Shown here piece by piece: positions 41,982 through 55,785 of a stretch of 64,000 nt of DNA (positions are counted from its first letter, which is position 1; each line of letters starts with the position of its first letter). Below the pieces are notes generated by a model. It worked only from the letters and a program-made list of their open reading frames with translations. It searched no databases and was not told the DNA's origin. The stretch is from Polyodon spathula (taxonomy: Eukaryota > Chordata > Actinopteri > Acipenseriformes > Polyodontidae). Made by a program: the position numbers and the translations under genes. The stretch lies in NCBI RefSeq assembly GCF_017654505.1, contig NC_054559.1, forward strand, positions 11,000,281 to 11,064,280, in the 5' to 3' direction.

Positions 41982-43990
41982 TTTTGAAGATTTCACTTCA
42001 AGCAGTTGTGTGTCACCTAATCATTTAGCTTTACTTACAGCACTTGCCTCTGATCAACATCCATTATAAACATTGATGAGATATAATATGCTGTACATCT
42101 GAGAGGAGATTAATCCATAACTGCCCAAGAAGCAGCTCCACAGGGGGTAAAGAAAGTCTTCATGTATAAAAGATTCTGTCTTATTATGTAGGAAAGGTGG
42201 AGGTGTTTGACAAAATGTCACTAATATTGACTGCTTCTTGAGGTAGGTAGAAAAAACATTGACAAGTGCATAGATCTGGCAGTGATGTCAGTTATGGACT
42301 GATATTCGAAGCCAGGCTTTCATTAACGTGCCAGTGATCCTTTTATGACAAATGCATGTAAAAACTCTATATTATATGCTTTATGGTATTGTGCTTAATT
42401 TTAAGTTCCAATATTATCAATTTTCATTACGTAATTAGATTCACATGAAGTAACCATTAATAAAGTATACATTCAGCAGCTATTCATATTACCAACCCTG
42501 CTTCTCTTCTGAAAATGCCCAAGATTAAAGTAACTTGCCTTAATTGGGATCCTGTTGTCTAAAAAAGACTTATTTAACAGTAGAACCCTAAAAACAATAC
42601 CCTATGTACACCACCTAAATAATATGCGATCTCAATGCGACGAAACCATGTGATTGCCAATCATTTCCTTCGCAATGCGATCATTTCATATTATATAGAT
42701 CGTGTGAATAGAGTATGGGAAACTGTTGTCAATGTGACTCACCTTCCTTATCTCCTACCATCTGCTTTTAATGTTTACCTTGCCTTGTTTGTGGGTAATT
42801 TTCACTTGCAGGGATGAATTCTCACTTCCTGTAAAACATATGCTGCCTTAAACCTTTGCTACACAACTCAATTCGGCTGCCTGGTCTATGACACAATAAA
42901 CAAGAAATACACTGTACATTAAATAAAGCTGTCTTGTTATGCTTTATTTTTAGTACCACCAACTACATTGTTTTACAAAAAGAAACAGCATGACTGTGAA
43001 CAATTATCCCCTTATTTTGATTCCATCTGGTGCCTAAGAAGTGTTAAAACCGACACTTAGAAAACAAATCACACACTGAGAAAAAAAACATGAAATACAG
43101 TATTAATTATCAAAACAGTTACTTAAAGTTTTTCGGATACATTTGTTTTTTTCCCCTTTGTTATTTATTTAGGCGATAGTGCCCGTTAATGCAGCCTCTA
43201 CAGTGCAGTAGATGACCGTAGTGGGAGAAATATTTTTCACTTTAAAACCTAGATTTACCTTTAACTTGTTAGGATTTGCATGGTCCCCTTCCGCTGAGAA
43301 ATTCCCTGCCGTGTCTCAGTTTGTTGTTGTTGAAAGATGCTGAGCTCCAGTGGAGCTGCCAGGCTGTGGTGGATTGGCTGATGTAGCAGTGGTGGATACA
43401 GGACTGATTGCTTTCGTAGCTGCAAAGTATTGATTGCCTGGTTTTGAAGCATAATAAAATACAATACTATTTTTTCACTTACCTCCAGGAGAGATTTTAA
43501 AAAAGCTGGCAACTCATTCATTCTTGTGCATTAGAGAGTCTCCAATGATTTCTGCTATATACAGCTACCCGTGTCCTTTGCTCAGCTGAACAATTCAAGG
43601 TAATGGCTTTTCAGCAACCAAACCTTTAGACCTTAGCATTATACAGTATGCAACACTTCACAGTTATTTTTACATCTGCTTGTTTTAAATATCCAATGCA
43701 TTGACTGAAAAGTGTAATGGATTAACTTGGAAATCTGCACATTCAGCATCTCTAGTGACATACTGCACAGTATATGACTTTCACAGGATTCTTCTTGTCT
43801 GTGACTATGTGGAGCACAAAGCTTTTGAAATCCAGCAGAACCCTCTAACCATCCTAATCACAGGAATCGTGATGGAAGCCAATGTACAGCGGCAGGATTC
43901 TGGTTCAAATAAGGACTGTTCAAGTACCAATCAAAGTCTTGTAGGTATTTTTTTAGAAAGCGGTTCTTTTTCAGATCCTTTTTTGGACAA
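41982..43990. other. AT-rich sequence, nothing recognised
   Basis: It includes a 99-codon frame at 43701-44000 with no recognisable domain that runs into the LTR; it was considered and rejected as a gene. Confidence 0.4.
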
Positions 43991-43995
43991 GGGGC

Positions 43996-44591
43996 TGTGA
44001 CAAAGTGCCCGCCCCTGTGTATATCATCTGTTATATGTTGTGTGTTTAATGTTGGTGTATAGTCATTGGTACACAGGATAAACGGGTCTGTGTAACACGG
44101 GTGTTTAAAATGTATATGTGTATTTAGGAACGAGGATTGCACAGCACTTCACGTCCAAGTAAAAAGTAATAATATGTGAGCACGGGGAATTGCACTTTAT
44201 TAATTCACGTGCAGTTGTACCGAGACTCCAATTGAATGACTGATTAGCAATCGAGTCTTGGTACAGCTGCATAAAAACAGCATGTTTTCACCCACTCGCG
44301 GTTGGGTGTTCAGTGAGTGGAGAACGGGATAGGAGACGGAGGTAGTAATTGTAATTATAATAAGAATAGTAAAATATCTGCTCACCGTATTTTTGTTTAG
44401 TATTAGTCCATTTTGTTTGTCTCTTTGTTTTGGCGACGTGTGCTGTGTCTGTGTTGTACAACCTTTTTATTTTCTGTTCTGTTTATTAAATGCTGAGCGA
44501 GACATTCACTCAGCTCCACCAAACCACACCTCTCTGTCGTTCATTCCTTTTCCTGCTTCTGACACCGCCCACTTTGGCCGTCTTTGTGACA
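43996..44591 (+). mobile_element. Solo LTR, family A, 5-bp TSD GGGGC
   Basis: It starts TGTGACAAAGTGCCCGCCC and ends CCGTCTTTGTGACA. GGGGC flanks it at 43991-43995 and 44592-44596. It is the opposite-orientation homologue of 841-1477, sharing for example GAGCACGGGGAATTGCACTT. A CATAAAAA box near 44270 and TATTAAA near 44485 match LTR order. The 170-codon frame starting at 44393 is mostly LTR DNA and not a gene. Confidence 0.88.
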
Positions 44592-44596
44592 GGGGC

Positions 44597-46530
44597 CTAG
44601 CAGGTCATTCAGTAAATGTACCCGTCTCCTTTTCAACACTCAACACTGCAAGATCAAAAGTTGTTATATACTATACAGGGGTTGATCTGGGAAACTGCAA
44701 AGTATCCGTTCATATCTACCACCGTAAATTGTTTATAAGAGCCCCATCTAGAAAAAAACATCTGAACTGTATCAATCCTGTTGACAGAGGAATGCAGGCA
44801 ATCCAAAATGTTTCCAAAAGTTTCAATCCATGTTCCCAGCAGTGTAAAACAGATGTAAGGGCAGCCCGCTGTAAATGTGAGTGTCAGGTACTAGTTGTTA
44901 TTTAGAAGAGGGTCACTGCATCGCAAACAAAATGCACAATTAAAGTACATCAACATGATAAGCTTACCAAGAAATATATTGGCTGTGTTGTCTTAGGTGC
45001 AAGCATTAACAGTAAAGCAAAAACAAAAACGATGAAGTAATTAGGATTAAGCCAGTTCATTTCCTTAGCAACAAGTGGGGCTCTGACAGTTTCTATGGTG
45101 CTGGCTGAGATGCTGGCTGAGACTTATGCTGAAGCAGTGTTTAGCTTAAATTATTCCTATTGTGTCTCGGAAGCACTTTGTCTCTCTGTGTGCATGAGCC
45201 TTTATACTTAGCGGACCCTTGAGTATGAGATTTAAAAGTTCATGTCACAGCACAGAGGGTGATCAACCATAAACTAATAAGGAGTGCAAATACTGTCCCT
45301 GATATACGTGATTGAATAATGCCATTGTCCTCTGTCTCTTAAATATATATCTTTCTCCTGACAATGGCAAAAAATACACCAGACTTTAATCACTAAATCT
45401 AGCTCACAGTAAACTTATTACATGGTTTCTGCTGCCTTTTCAATTCGCAATTGAGTTGCCATTTTTGCAAAGCAAACTTCAACAATGAAATTAATTCTGT
45501 TTGCCACTCTGGTCAATAGATCACCCTGACACCACAAAGAGAAGATATCGCTGAGTAAACAGATTTCTACAAGGAAGCAGTCGATAAATATTGGACAGTA
45601 CCACTGTATTTAACCATGCTTTTACCATGGTTATACTATGTATTTACCATAGCTTACCCTGGTTTGCAATGCTTTTAGTGTACTGTACCATTCCTTCTCT
45701 GCTTTACAGTGCTTGCCTACGCTTTATTACACTTTGCTATTCTTTTAGTATGGGAAAACTTTTAAAAGGGTCACTCCAGCTGAAGAGGCTGTGTTGATAT
45801 GTCACCAGTTTTATCTCTCAGTAACATGCCTGCACCGAATAAAGACTGACTATAAAATCAATCAGTAACTGAGACAAGAAACCTATTACCCAATATTAAT
45901 TTTGAAATTAATGAGCAGTTAAAATATAGATTTAAAAAAAAATCATTGCATTATGCAAAATGAAGGTGATCTGAGGAATCTGAACAAGAAAATGAGTGTC
46001 TGCTCATTCAGTCCCATCATACACTCATGGATCCCCACAATTTTCTTGTCATTGACTGTAAGAGAGTTGACATACTCCCTGTTTGCACTTGGCATAATTA
46101 TATGAGTTGCATGAGCGTCTTGCGGATCTTTGAAAATGAATGCATTGCCTGCTGGAGGAGCAATTTTAGGGTCAACTTGACAGTGATAGGAGCTGCTGAA
46201 AAGAGCATCCATTAAACTAAGTAACAGATGAGTCTGGGAGGCACTGACACAGAAAACACAACAATCAGCCAGTTAAAGGGCAAGTGACTCATTTTGTCAA
46301 GGTTCATTATTATTAGAAAGCAAACTTGCACCTTATGTGCTATAAACATTTTACAAATGAGTATGGAAACACAAAATGACATTACAGCCTTGCTCAAGGC
46401 TTCAAGCAGTAGAGCTGTCATAAGCATTGATTCAGAGCATTATGCAGACTTTTTGTAAAGCTGAGCATTTATTTTGCATTGCACTACCCCTGTGTATTAA
46501 CACAGCACATCATTTTGCAGAAATTCCTCC
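44597..46530. other. Unique sequence with a possible small repeat at 45598-45765
   Basis: The segment at 45598-45765 repeats words such as TTACCATGGTTATACTATG and TTTACCATAGCTTACC in the style of a non-autonomous fish DNA element; ends were not found. Nothing else was identified. Confidence 0.35.
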
Positions 46531-46539
46531 CAGTTCTGG

Positions 46540-46715
46540 GATCAATTACAATTACAATTACAGCAGGATTGTTTGCTGAAATTGCAGTTACAATTAAAAT
46601 GCTGTTTTGTTCAATTACAATTAATGCAGCAGTAATTACAATTATAATTACAATCATGTAGGTGTGCCTAGGTTCAGCTACAATTTATTACGAATTCTAC
46701 AATTACAAATTGTAA
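46540..46715. repeat. Degenerate ATTACA-rich repeat
   Basis: Imperfect copies of CAATTACA and TGTAATTG words recur about fifteen times over 170 bp on both strands. It may be the core of a small DNA element; no ends were recognised. Confidence 0.6.
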
Positions 46716-48157
46716 TGAACTCCAGGTCTGATTCCTCCTATACAAAAGCATATGTGTTCAAGGGGCATTTGCATCAATGGAAGAATAGTACAAAATTGTT
46801 TGAATGTTACTGTATGTGAATCTTTCAGTTGTAAAAGTAACCTGGACTGTTTAGGATTTTATTGAAGTGATCAAACATTTATAGAACAGTAACATATTGA
46901 GAGATCAATACAAGTTCTTGCAAACTAAGACTGTTAGCTTCCAAAGGAACCAAATTCGCATTGATAGTATGTTGAAATGTCAGAATAGTTCAAGACAATT
47001 TCAGAAAGAAAGCCTTAGACAGGTGGTTATGGCTTAATGATCTGTGATGGCTCATACCATGAATCACCCACAGAGAAGGGCGGTTCATTAATACTTTATA
47101 GCCTTGAATTTATCAGCTTTCAGTATAGGGACTATAATTTGAAGATTGATATATGTGACTGCTTTTTAATCCTAATTAAATTGTAGACTGGTTAATTAAT
47201 GTTTAATTGTGTTTATTTCATGATATTTTAACTTGTTGAACCCTGAAATTAAAAGTTTATGACGCTAGATGCTTGATTGAAACAGGTGGTGAATATTCTC
47301 AACTGCGAGCAGCAACAAATATGCCTGAAGTACAGGGGATTCATAAAACAAAGTATCTAACCAAGATTAATCTGTGTCAATTTTATTCAGTTTTCCCACA
47401 AACCGGTTTTAAATGTGTTTGATTCAAACACTGTGGGTGATTTAATGGGAGTGTTTAACTTGGAACACACAGCTATCAGGATATGAACAAAGCACCCTAC
47501 TTGTTCAATAGAAGTTTACATGACAGGAAATTACTGTAGATTTTACCATCAGCTATTGCATTACAAGCCTTTATATAACTGGATGTCTACTGAGATAGTC
47601 TGCTGGATCATTAAAGTTTAACTGGGGCATTGTTGGCCTTTTCACATGCTGTAGGTCACAACCTGACTGCCACATTGGCTCAGGTTAGCGCAGTATTGTG
47701 TTTTTTGTTTGTTTGTTTGTTTGTTTGTTTTAAACTTTGTTTTTAAACTGTTTATTTATTGGCAATATGTTAACAAAAGATTGTCATTTTTTTATTTTTT
47801 TATTATTACAAATTGAAATGAAACTTGTAGAAAAAAAAATCACATCTGACCAAGTTTTAAAAATAAATAAATAAATCCAGTTCCTTAATTATAGGACACT
47901 GGATTCTGGGGGATTAATTGCTCCCAACAGTCTAGAAATAAGATGTTGCCACTTTCCCATGGCAAGCAGGGGAGCCAAGAGAATACATCTGCTAGTGGGA
48001 ACTAGAGGGTGCTGAAACGAATGTAATAGTTTCATAGAAATAAAACTTTTCGCAAGAGACTAATTCTCGTAATTGAGACTCAAGTAAAGATTTATTTACA
48101 TTCCAGCATATTTCTTTCACAACATATGTAGGGAATAATGTACTTTTCTGAAATCTT
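46716..48157. other. AT-rich sequence with a (GTTT)n run
   Basis: A (GTTT)n microsatellite of about seven units lies at 47703-47730. Nothing else was recognised. Confidence 0.45.
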
Positions 48158-49916
48158 GGGGCCTATTTAGCAACGTTCGCAAACCCCCAAGGCAATCACA
48201 AAACACTTTTCTGGACAATGAGCGTACCAGAATCAGGTGCACGTGTGGGCAAACAAACTTTGCCCACCTATGTGATTTAGCAAATGTTTTAGCGTCTACC
48301 TGGCAAGTCAACGTTAGCACTGGACTTGGGCTGAACTTTAGGGGAGTGTCCTCATTTACATACAAATGTAGCGATTTAGCAAACCAGCAACGGTGTTAGC
48401 GTTTGAGTTTCAATTGACATGTGAAAAACAGGTTTAAACTGCACAAAATACATAGTCGACTATAAATACCACTGAAACTACCAGGGATGCAGCAAAGAAA
48501 AGAAAGAGAACAAAGACAAATGAAAGAAGTGCACACTGGATTTGTAAGTGACCAGACAAAGAAGGGTAGGCAGAGGAAACGTCCCCAAATATTTAGAAGC
48601 CATCTATCTTTTCTGAGGCTGTCAGACACAATGTATGCACCAATTCCGCCTCAACAGACAAACAGTCACTGATATCTGTCAACTGCTTCAGGCTGACCCG
48701 GAAGGAGACATGCAGAGATCATACTGTTTGCCTGTAGCACTAAAATTTTACACCTGTGGCTCGTTCCAATACACTGTGGGTTATACTGCAGGCATGAGCT
48801 AGTTGGCTGTATCGTGCAGTGCGAAATGTAACTGCAGTTTTAGTAAAATGGGCAGGAGAATTCATCCATTTCCCTGTTTCTCACATGCTGCAACAAAATA
48901 GTTTTCTTGAGAGGTATGTGTTTCCTGGTATCCTGGGCACCATCTATTGCACACATGTGCAGCTACATGCACCAACACAGAATAGGCACCTCAACATAAA
49001 TCATAAAGGGACCTATTCTTTCAACATGCAAGTAGCATGTGATCTGTGATGCCAGCATCACAAATGTGTATAAAAACTATCCTTACTCCGCTCATGACTT
49101 GTTCATCCTTGCTAATTTGCAGGTGGCAGTTGTGTTTCAGCAGGCTGACAGTCTGAGAGGCTGGTTGATAGAGGACAACAGGTATCCACTGAAGTGGTGG
49201 CTACTGGCACTGCTGCTCAAGCCCACGACCCCTGCCAAACAGAGGTATAAACGTACCTTTAATTGTGCTTGTACTGTACTTGAGTGAACATTTGGAATCC
49301 TTAAAATGTGATTCCAATGTTTGGATATCTCAGGGGGAGCATTACAGTACACTCCTCAGAAGGTTAGCAATATCATCGTGGCTTCTTGTGTTTTACACAA
49401 CGTATTTCTCTGTAATGGATGTTGGACTTACACAGGAAAGATTATAAGGTTTGAGGGAAGCAGACGCTGAACTTTAAACTTCAGTAGTGGAGATGCTGCA
49501 AGTGCCAGGCAGGTCAGACAAAGCCTTATAGATTACTTTTCATAAGTATTCCCTCTCCCCCTCCAAGCTGCTAAAAAACAATTTCGTAACTTTGTTTGAG
49601 GGGCTTGGTCATCCTCCTCACTTGGGCTGCTGGACTTTTAAAAAGTTTTTTGTGCTTTTCTCTTCCTTCTTTTTTTATTATTTTTTTTTTTGTTTCAAAA
49701 TACCCTCCGTTTGCTATTGCAGACACCCAGGTGATCTTAAAGGGAATGTTGAATCCTTATTGGTTGTAACCTTACTCCACCCATTGTGTTTTAAATAGCT
49801 GGGCGCATGAGACCTGACTTCTAAATCCCATTTCAGGTGCACAATTGCGGTTTGCTAACGCTGTCATTCTTGCCCGAGCGGAAGAGGCTGCGTACATATT
49901 TGCTAAATGGGGCCCC
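48158..49916 (+). mobile_element. Harbinger (PIF/Harbinger) transposon
   Basis: The left end is GGGGCCTATTTAGCAA. The right end complements to GGGGCCCCATTTAGCAAA, giving imperfect terminal inverted repeats. A second shared motif (GTTAGCGTTTGAG on the left, GGTTTGCTAACGC near 49849 on the right) lies subterminally. The 3-bp target duplication expected of the superfamily is not clean (CTT versus TAG). The 1759-bp element contains one transposase relic. The separate MYB-like gene found in complete Harbinger elements is absent. Confidence 0.85.
48487..49455 (+). pseudogene. HARBI1-type transposase pseudogene
   Basis: The family is a DDE nuclease that excises and inserts Harbinger elements, with help from a MYB-like partner. 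The start is a basic segment (KKGRQRKRPQIFRSHL). After a frameshift near 48620-48660 comes a helical part with GDMQRSYCLPVALKFYTCGS. Then comes the core at 48819-49045: FPGILGTIYCTHVQLHAP, where the first catalytic residue (D in the usual IDCTH) is Y. After a stop at about 49047, the frame continues with SAHDLFILAN, GWLIEDNRYPLKWWLLALLL (second catalytic D present) and VLE, which retains the third acidic residue. It then meets TGA twice in TFGILKM-type sequence, each most simply explained by CGA-to-TGA decay. SGGALQYTPQKVSNIIVASC and LHNVF mark the C-terminus. The copy is dead. Confidence 0.9.
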
Positions 49917-52900
49917 TAGAGTCTAACATGTACCATGTACTTTTACTTTTGTTGTAAACATTACCCAGGCCTACCATTAAAACTCTTTCACAATACTGAC
50001 TTAAAATGAGCTTTTGTAAGCTGTAAAATGTATTTCATTTTCAAAGGATTTTACTGTATGCTCTTTAAATATGACTTGTCCTTGATGCACTGAGCCATTG
50101 AATACTATGACTATAATCAGCTCAGAATATATCTTCTTTAACACTTCTCAACACATTTTTCATGCACTAATTTATTACAGCTCTAGTTCTAGTTCAGTTT
50201 GACCTTCTATTCTCAGACAGAACAAACTGCAGTTTCTGTCTTGATGATAATGGCAAACTGATCAGGGGGAAAAAAATCTAAACCAGGCAGTGCAAACAAG
50301 TTTTAAATATCCTTCTAATGACCATAATTTATTACATGGCGAAGAACTGAAGAAATCTTATGCGAGTTAATAGGACTCATACTCATTTTCAGCGCTTACT
50401 AGCTAAGACACCTTTTGTTTAATGAGTGGAAAGTACAGGTCATAAAGGGAAATTATGCCGGGGTTAGTCCAGTTGGATTTGTATTGAAGAACTTCTAATA
50501 AGTGATGGATTGGTCAACCGAATGAAAATTGCAACAATTTCAATGTGATGATATGTGTGTCTCATTTCAGAAAGACGTTTTCCTTAAGTTATTTATGGAA
50601 GCAAGCTACAAACTTTGTTTTAACTGCTGGTTAATTGTGTTAAAGATGGCGAGAAATACATTAAAATTAGGGCTTGAAATTATTTTCCAAATCCCTACCT
50701 CACTTTAAATGTTAATTAGTAGTTGTTAAGCTGTCTACTAATTAAAGACTGAGTTTAAGATTATTGGGTATTTCATGCTGAAAAGAAAATCTGTCAGGAC
50801 AACTTTGTTAAGTGAATAAAAATAATGAAAGTACAGCGATAAACTAGGCGACTATAAAAATGACATGCAATTAGGATCGACAATGAACAATTCACGTAAT
50901 TTGTCATGTCTGTTTCAAATAAAAATTAAGCAAAACAGAATCAGACTCAGTCAAGAAATTAAGGTAAAAACTAGTGACATTGTTTTGTAATTAACAGTTT
51001 CTTTTAATTAGGAAACAAAATCGGCTCAAAATAAGTTTAAAGTTCATGTGATCAAAAATAATAAAAAAACAACAAGCTCTAATTCTAATTCAATCTCTTT
51101 GCATTTGTATTCTGTGTACCAGTTATTGGCATATTTTTAAAGAACACTTTATCTGGTTATGTGGGTTGGAGACAAGCAAAGGTAATGTTAAGTATTACCC
51201 AACTATTTGCTTGAAAGCAATCCAGGCCTGTGCTTGAGGAAAGTACGCCATGAGGTTGTAGACGCATATGAAAGGCAGAAAGTATAACAGATCACCAAAA
51301 GACAACATATTGCAATACAGTACAGAAGAATTACTAAATGTATTTGTGTTCATTTGCTTTGCTTTGTTCTTTGTTTTTAGTTTTTCCTGAAAAATCTCTT
51401 ACCATCTTCAACATGGTTTATTTGTATTGCGGTTTCCTAGAATACATGGTCCCTTTGGAAGCCCTTATGTATCCATAGGTTGTGTTGCAACACACACACA
51501 ATGTTTTCTAAAAATAATAACGACAAAGGTGATAACTGCTCAACATCTGTACACACGTAGAAAAACAAACATGACTCAATAAGATTTGAAATACTGTTTA
51601 CTGATTTAATGATGATCACACTGACAACTGGTTCATTAACCCCAATTGTAAAACAGCTTTATTTGAACTGCTACAATAATTTTCAGTTTGTAGTCCTCTT
51701 GACACCAACATTAACCAGTTTGACTACCTAACTTAGTCTCTTAATGCATGCAGTATGCTGTTTTCATGTCCCCATTCTTCATGTACCTGCAAGGAGCTGT
51801 AAAATATTAGAAGGTTATTTTATGCAACGTTCCTGCATAATCCAGGAATTAATCAAGATGAAATACATTATCAATCTGACACCAAGGGTATGTAGTACAC
51901 ACTGTAAGAGCAGGAAGATAATATTTTATAAAGCTTTTAAACTGAAATCTGACCTTTATTACCATGATTGATTATGGAGATGCCTGGTAGCGAAGTACAA
52001 CTGCCATTGAGGTTTATAATAACATTCTGATGAAGGTTTGTTCAATAAAAGTTCCTGATTATTGATAATATGGATTTAATGCAGTTCACTTATGATATGA
52101 TATGGAAATAAATAACAGTGGTCATTTATTTATGGATTTTATAATTATTGACTTAAGACCTTTTATTATGTTCCATTTAATTGAATACATAACCTTGTTG
52201 CACTGTATTGAACAAGCATAAGGACATGTTTAATTTTATATACACTAGTATTGTGAAATGGACAGTATATGGTCTGATGTTATTAGACTTCCCTGTTCAT
52301 TTTCACTTTGTTATACCGTATGTTGTAATATTTCCTGTCATTAGTTTGCTGAGTAACATAAACATGATTAATAGTCCTTTTAAAGTATCTGTTTAGTTTC
52401 CAATTGTGGAAGGGCACCCCTAGTGGTTGGAAAGTAGGATAGCTGCTTCCTTTTTTCCAGATTTAACTTAATTCTTGTATTTTTCCCAGATTTAATTTAA
52501 AATCTTATCCCCCCCCCCCCCCCCACACACCTCTTTGGCGTCTAAATTGATTTAAGAACATGAAAAAGGGGTTTCCCCATATTTACAGATTTAAAATATT
52601 TTTTTAAATGTGTATATTCAGATATAATTTATAAATCTAGTTACAAGATATAACATTTAGCTAAATATTTAACTGGCCAGCTAAATCTGGAGTTTGTATG
52701 CAAATAAACTCTGTCTGCTTTGTGCTTTCTCTTGTAATGCTGAAATTTGCATATTTCCTGATTAGCATTACAAGAGCACATGGGGGTGGTCGTGGCGGAG
52801 GTAGTCTCTTCAAATGTTATATGTACCATAAGATATGAAATTGTATCAACAGTTTTCACTGTAACATTCTATAAAATAAGAGCTACTACTTTCAACTCAA

Positions 52901-52971
52901 ATAGTGTAAAGACCAGTTCTGTTTCAATAAATGCATTCATTTAAAATGGTTTAAAAATTTTCAAGACTGTT
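49917..52971. other. AT-rich sequence; one C16 run
   Basis: A run of 16 C at 52509-52524 precedes a short CA stretch. Between 50.3 and 51.1 kb the sequence is repeat-free and rich in homeobox-like TAATTA words, a weak hint of a conserved noncoding element. No gene was seen. Confidence 0.4.
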
Positions 52972-52979
52972 GATATATA

Positions 52980-53025
<46 letters not shown>
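52972..53025. repeat. (TA)n microsatellite
   Basis: About 26 TA units with one C interruption at 52981. Confidence 0.95.
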
Positions 53026-53026
<1 letters not shown>

Positions 53027-53028
<2 letters not shown>

Positions 53029-53462
53029 ACACAGCCACACTCACCAAGCATTTAAAAAACCATAGATTCGACACAAAACTTGTTTTTTAGCTCTTACGCG
53101 CACATTTCGTAACACAAAATAAACAAAAACTAAAACAAATACCCAGCGTCTTCAGAGAGCTTGTTTCCTGACTAGCTCACAGGACAGCTAAGCCATTTAC
53201 CTGACAAAAAAAAAAAAAAAAAAAAACACATCATTTTAAACACGAAATTGAAACAGTACACACACAGTTCCTGTTTGCTTACTTTTATGTCGCACAGTCA
53301 GGCACTTCACACAGCAGATGCCCAGAAGAGAGCAACTGCTTTCCTTAAATACTCTGCACCTGGCTCTAATTTACAATAATTAACAATTACATATATTACA
53401 TTACTTACATTTGCACGTGTGCTCGGCAGGGAGGATTCTATCTACCTTCCTGCTCTGTTGCA
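53027..53462 (-). mobile_element. Possible LTR-like repeat
   Basis: The minus strand begins TGCAACAGAGCAGG and the opposite end, on the plus strand, reads GTAACACAG, an imperfect inverted repeat. A GAGTATTTAAGG box near 53345 could be a promoter. An A-run of 22 lies at 53204-53225. A (TA)n tract on the left hides any target duplication. Confidence 0.38.
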
Positions 53463-53861
53463 ATCATTCAATTAAAGTTAACCCCAGATGTACACACTAC
53501 TATATTGTAGTCTTAAGATAATGTACGAAACAACATTAGCAAATGTAGGTGTAATATTGTTTGCAATAAGAAAATGACAAGCACTCCTAGGCATCATGTT
53601 TATGTAAGTACTTTAAATTCTGAACAAAAGATATTAGATTTTTTGCTGCTAAGAACATGGATTAAATTATTTCTTTGCCTGCAATGGCGTTTTGCATAAA
53701 GTCATGTTTCCCTTTAGGCAATGTCTCACTTGTGGGCCATTTCAATCATCAGTCCTCTCGAGGTCTGGGATGTAAATTCATAAGGCAAAAGGGTAATGGA
53801 ATTAGAGTTTACAGCCTCTCTTTGATAGGAGTCATAAAATGCATTACTTGTAATAACACAT

Positions 53862-53867
53862 GCACAC

Positions 53868-53937
<70 letters not shown>
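53862..53937. repeat. (CA)n microsatellite
   Basis: About 36 CA units with one or two interruptions at its left end. Valine-cysteine and threonine-histidine open frames here are artefacts of the period. Confidence 0.96.
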
Positions 53938-53938
<1 letters not shown>

Positions 53939-55644
53939 TCCATATCTGAGACTAAAATAGCTATAAAGCACTATATTATACACTTCTATCCAATCTAAGA
54001 AAATATTGCGGCTGCTTCTCTCTGCAATGGTAAATGATTGTCACTCATATCTGCACAACTAGGAAACCAGGAAAGCCTTCCAGATCAGCTGAAGGCACAG
54101 GGGCTTCTATAAGCATGCAGAAATGGGTAGAGAGTCTTTTAGGGGGTGCCATCCAAGTATAAGATGTACTTTAATCTTCTCTTGCTATATGCTATCTTCT
54201 CTTGTCTGTGACTCATCCAGACGTTCTAGTGTGCTAAACTTGTTGTTGAAGCCCATACAGTATATAGGACAATCATATGGTTAACTAAGGGAAGCTATAA
54301 AGGTTTTAGTTCATTTATTCATTGACGATAACACTGGAGAAAATAATTAAGCTTATTAACCATGTAATATACACATGTTGGCTCCAACAGGGTTATTCTG
54401 TATCCCTACCAAAATCCCCAGTGTTGACATAGCCAAAGTGACTTTGTGGCAGCCCAAAATATCAGTATCAAACATATGTCACTTTCTGACAAATTAGGGC
54501 AAAATACTGTGTAGAAACAGATGCAGTACCTATAGATGTATGTTTGTATGTTTAGTAGAGTACATATGCTGAATTCAAAAATAAAATACCATGCGTCTTA
54601 TTGTATATGACATCTGTTACTATCCACTTATGTGTTTTCGTTTTAATGTATCATTGTTGTATCTTTTCTTACTAATAAACATTACAACAAATGAATGAAT
54701 TGACTCTAATCCCATGAAGAATATATGTTTTTAATTCCATTACGTTATTGACAGCAATTGTTTTATTTGGAATTTGCACTGCTACCCTTTATCTCTGTTA
54801 GTTTTAGATTGAACACCCCAATGCTAATCAAATAAGGGTAGGTATAATACAGTATAGTAGAAACACCCAAGAGAGAGCCTTATTATTATATAAATATGTT
54901 TTGCACGTGGGGAAAGTTGCCGAGGTGATCTGTTCTATAACCTTTTCAACAAGCCAGGGTTTTAAACTAAGTGTGATTCCAAAAAAGCATCACGATAACA
55001 TACATGCAAGGGCATTTCTTTAAATGCCCTTGAAAAGTGCATGGCATAGGAACATGCTATGTAGTCAAGCTATAATATGCAATTACATTACATATTTTTG
55101 TTTCCATTTTAATGTATCAGTGCCAATCAAAAGAAATGATGCCTTTGGACAATGTTCTAGAGTGAAAATGAGCTAAATAAATAATAATCTGTGAGTTATG
55201 CCTAAAATGTCATTACAGAAACATGTTGCCTCCTGTAAGTCAATGCATCTTAATCCTTCAACCTCTATTACTTCTCACTGACATCCTCTTACTTTGTTTT
55301 AAGTTGTTATTCATACTGCCTTTCATTAGTACACAATCAATAAATCTGAGGTTTTGTTGTCCGAGTAATATAACTGGCCTTGCTCATTTTGTCCATCCAT
55401 AGAGAGACCATCAGTATTAATTGAAACTTATGTGATCAATAATTTCATCATCTCTATAGAAATTCTCAGCTGATGCCCTGAGGCTGTATCTGTAAGGCTG
55501 AGGGAAGTCGCTGCAGTGCCATCATGCTACTCTTATAAAGTCAGACAGACATCTTGTATTAAGATTCAAAGATAGTCAATAACCAATTAAAGATTAAATA
55601 AGGTCTAGGTGGGGAAATCAAGTAATAGAACTAGTTTAGTAGTT
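53938..55644. other. AT-rich sequence, nothing recognised
   Basis: No supported gene or repeat. Confidence 0.4.
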
Positions 55645-55708
55645 TATATATATATATATATTATATCTATATATATATATATATATAAGTATATACTATA
55701 TATATATA

Positions 55709-55784
<76 letters not shown>
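55645..55784. repeat. Compound (TA)n/(TG)n microsatellite
   Basis: Interrupted TA tracts alternate twice with (TG)n tracts over 140 bp. Confidence 0.95.
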
Positions 55785-55785
55785 A

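Noticed and set aside
43701..44000. 99-codon frame that resembles an exon ending in a GTAGGT donor
   Set aside because: No recognisable domain, and it runs on into an LTR. The putative acceptor is out of frame with the remainder.
44393..44905. 170-codon open frame
   Set aside because: Its first two-fifths are LTR sequence and the rest has no recognisable domain.
53862..53998. Threonine-histidine and valine-cysteine repeat proteins
   Set aside because: Open frames generated by a CA dinucleotide repeat.
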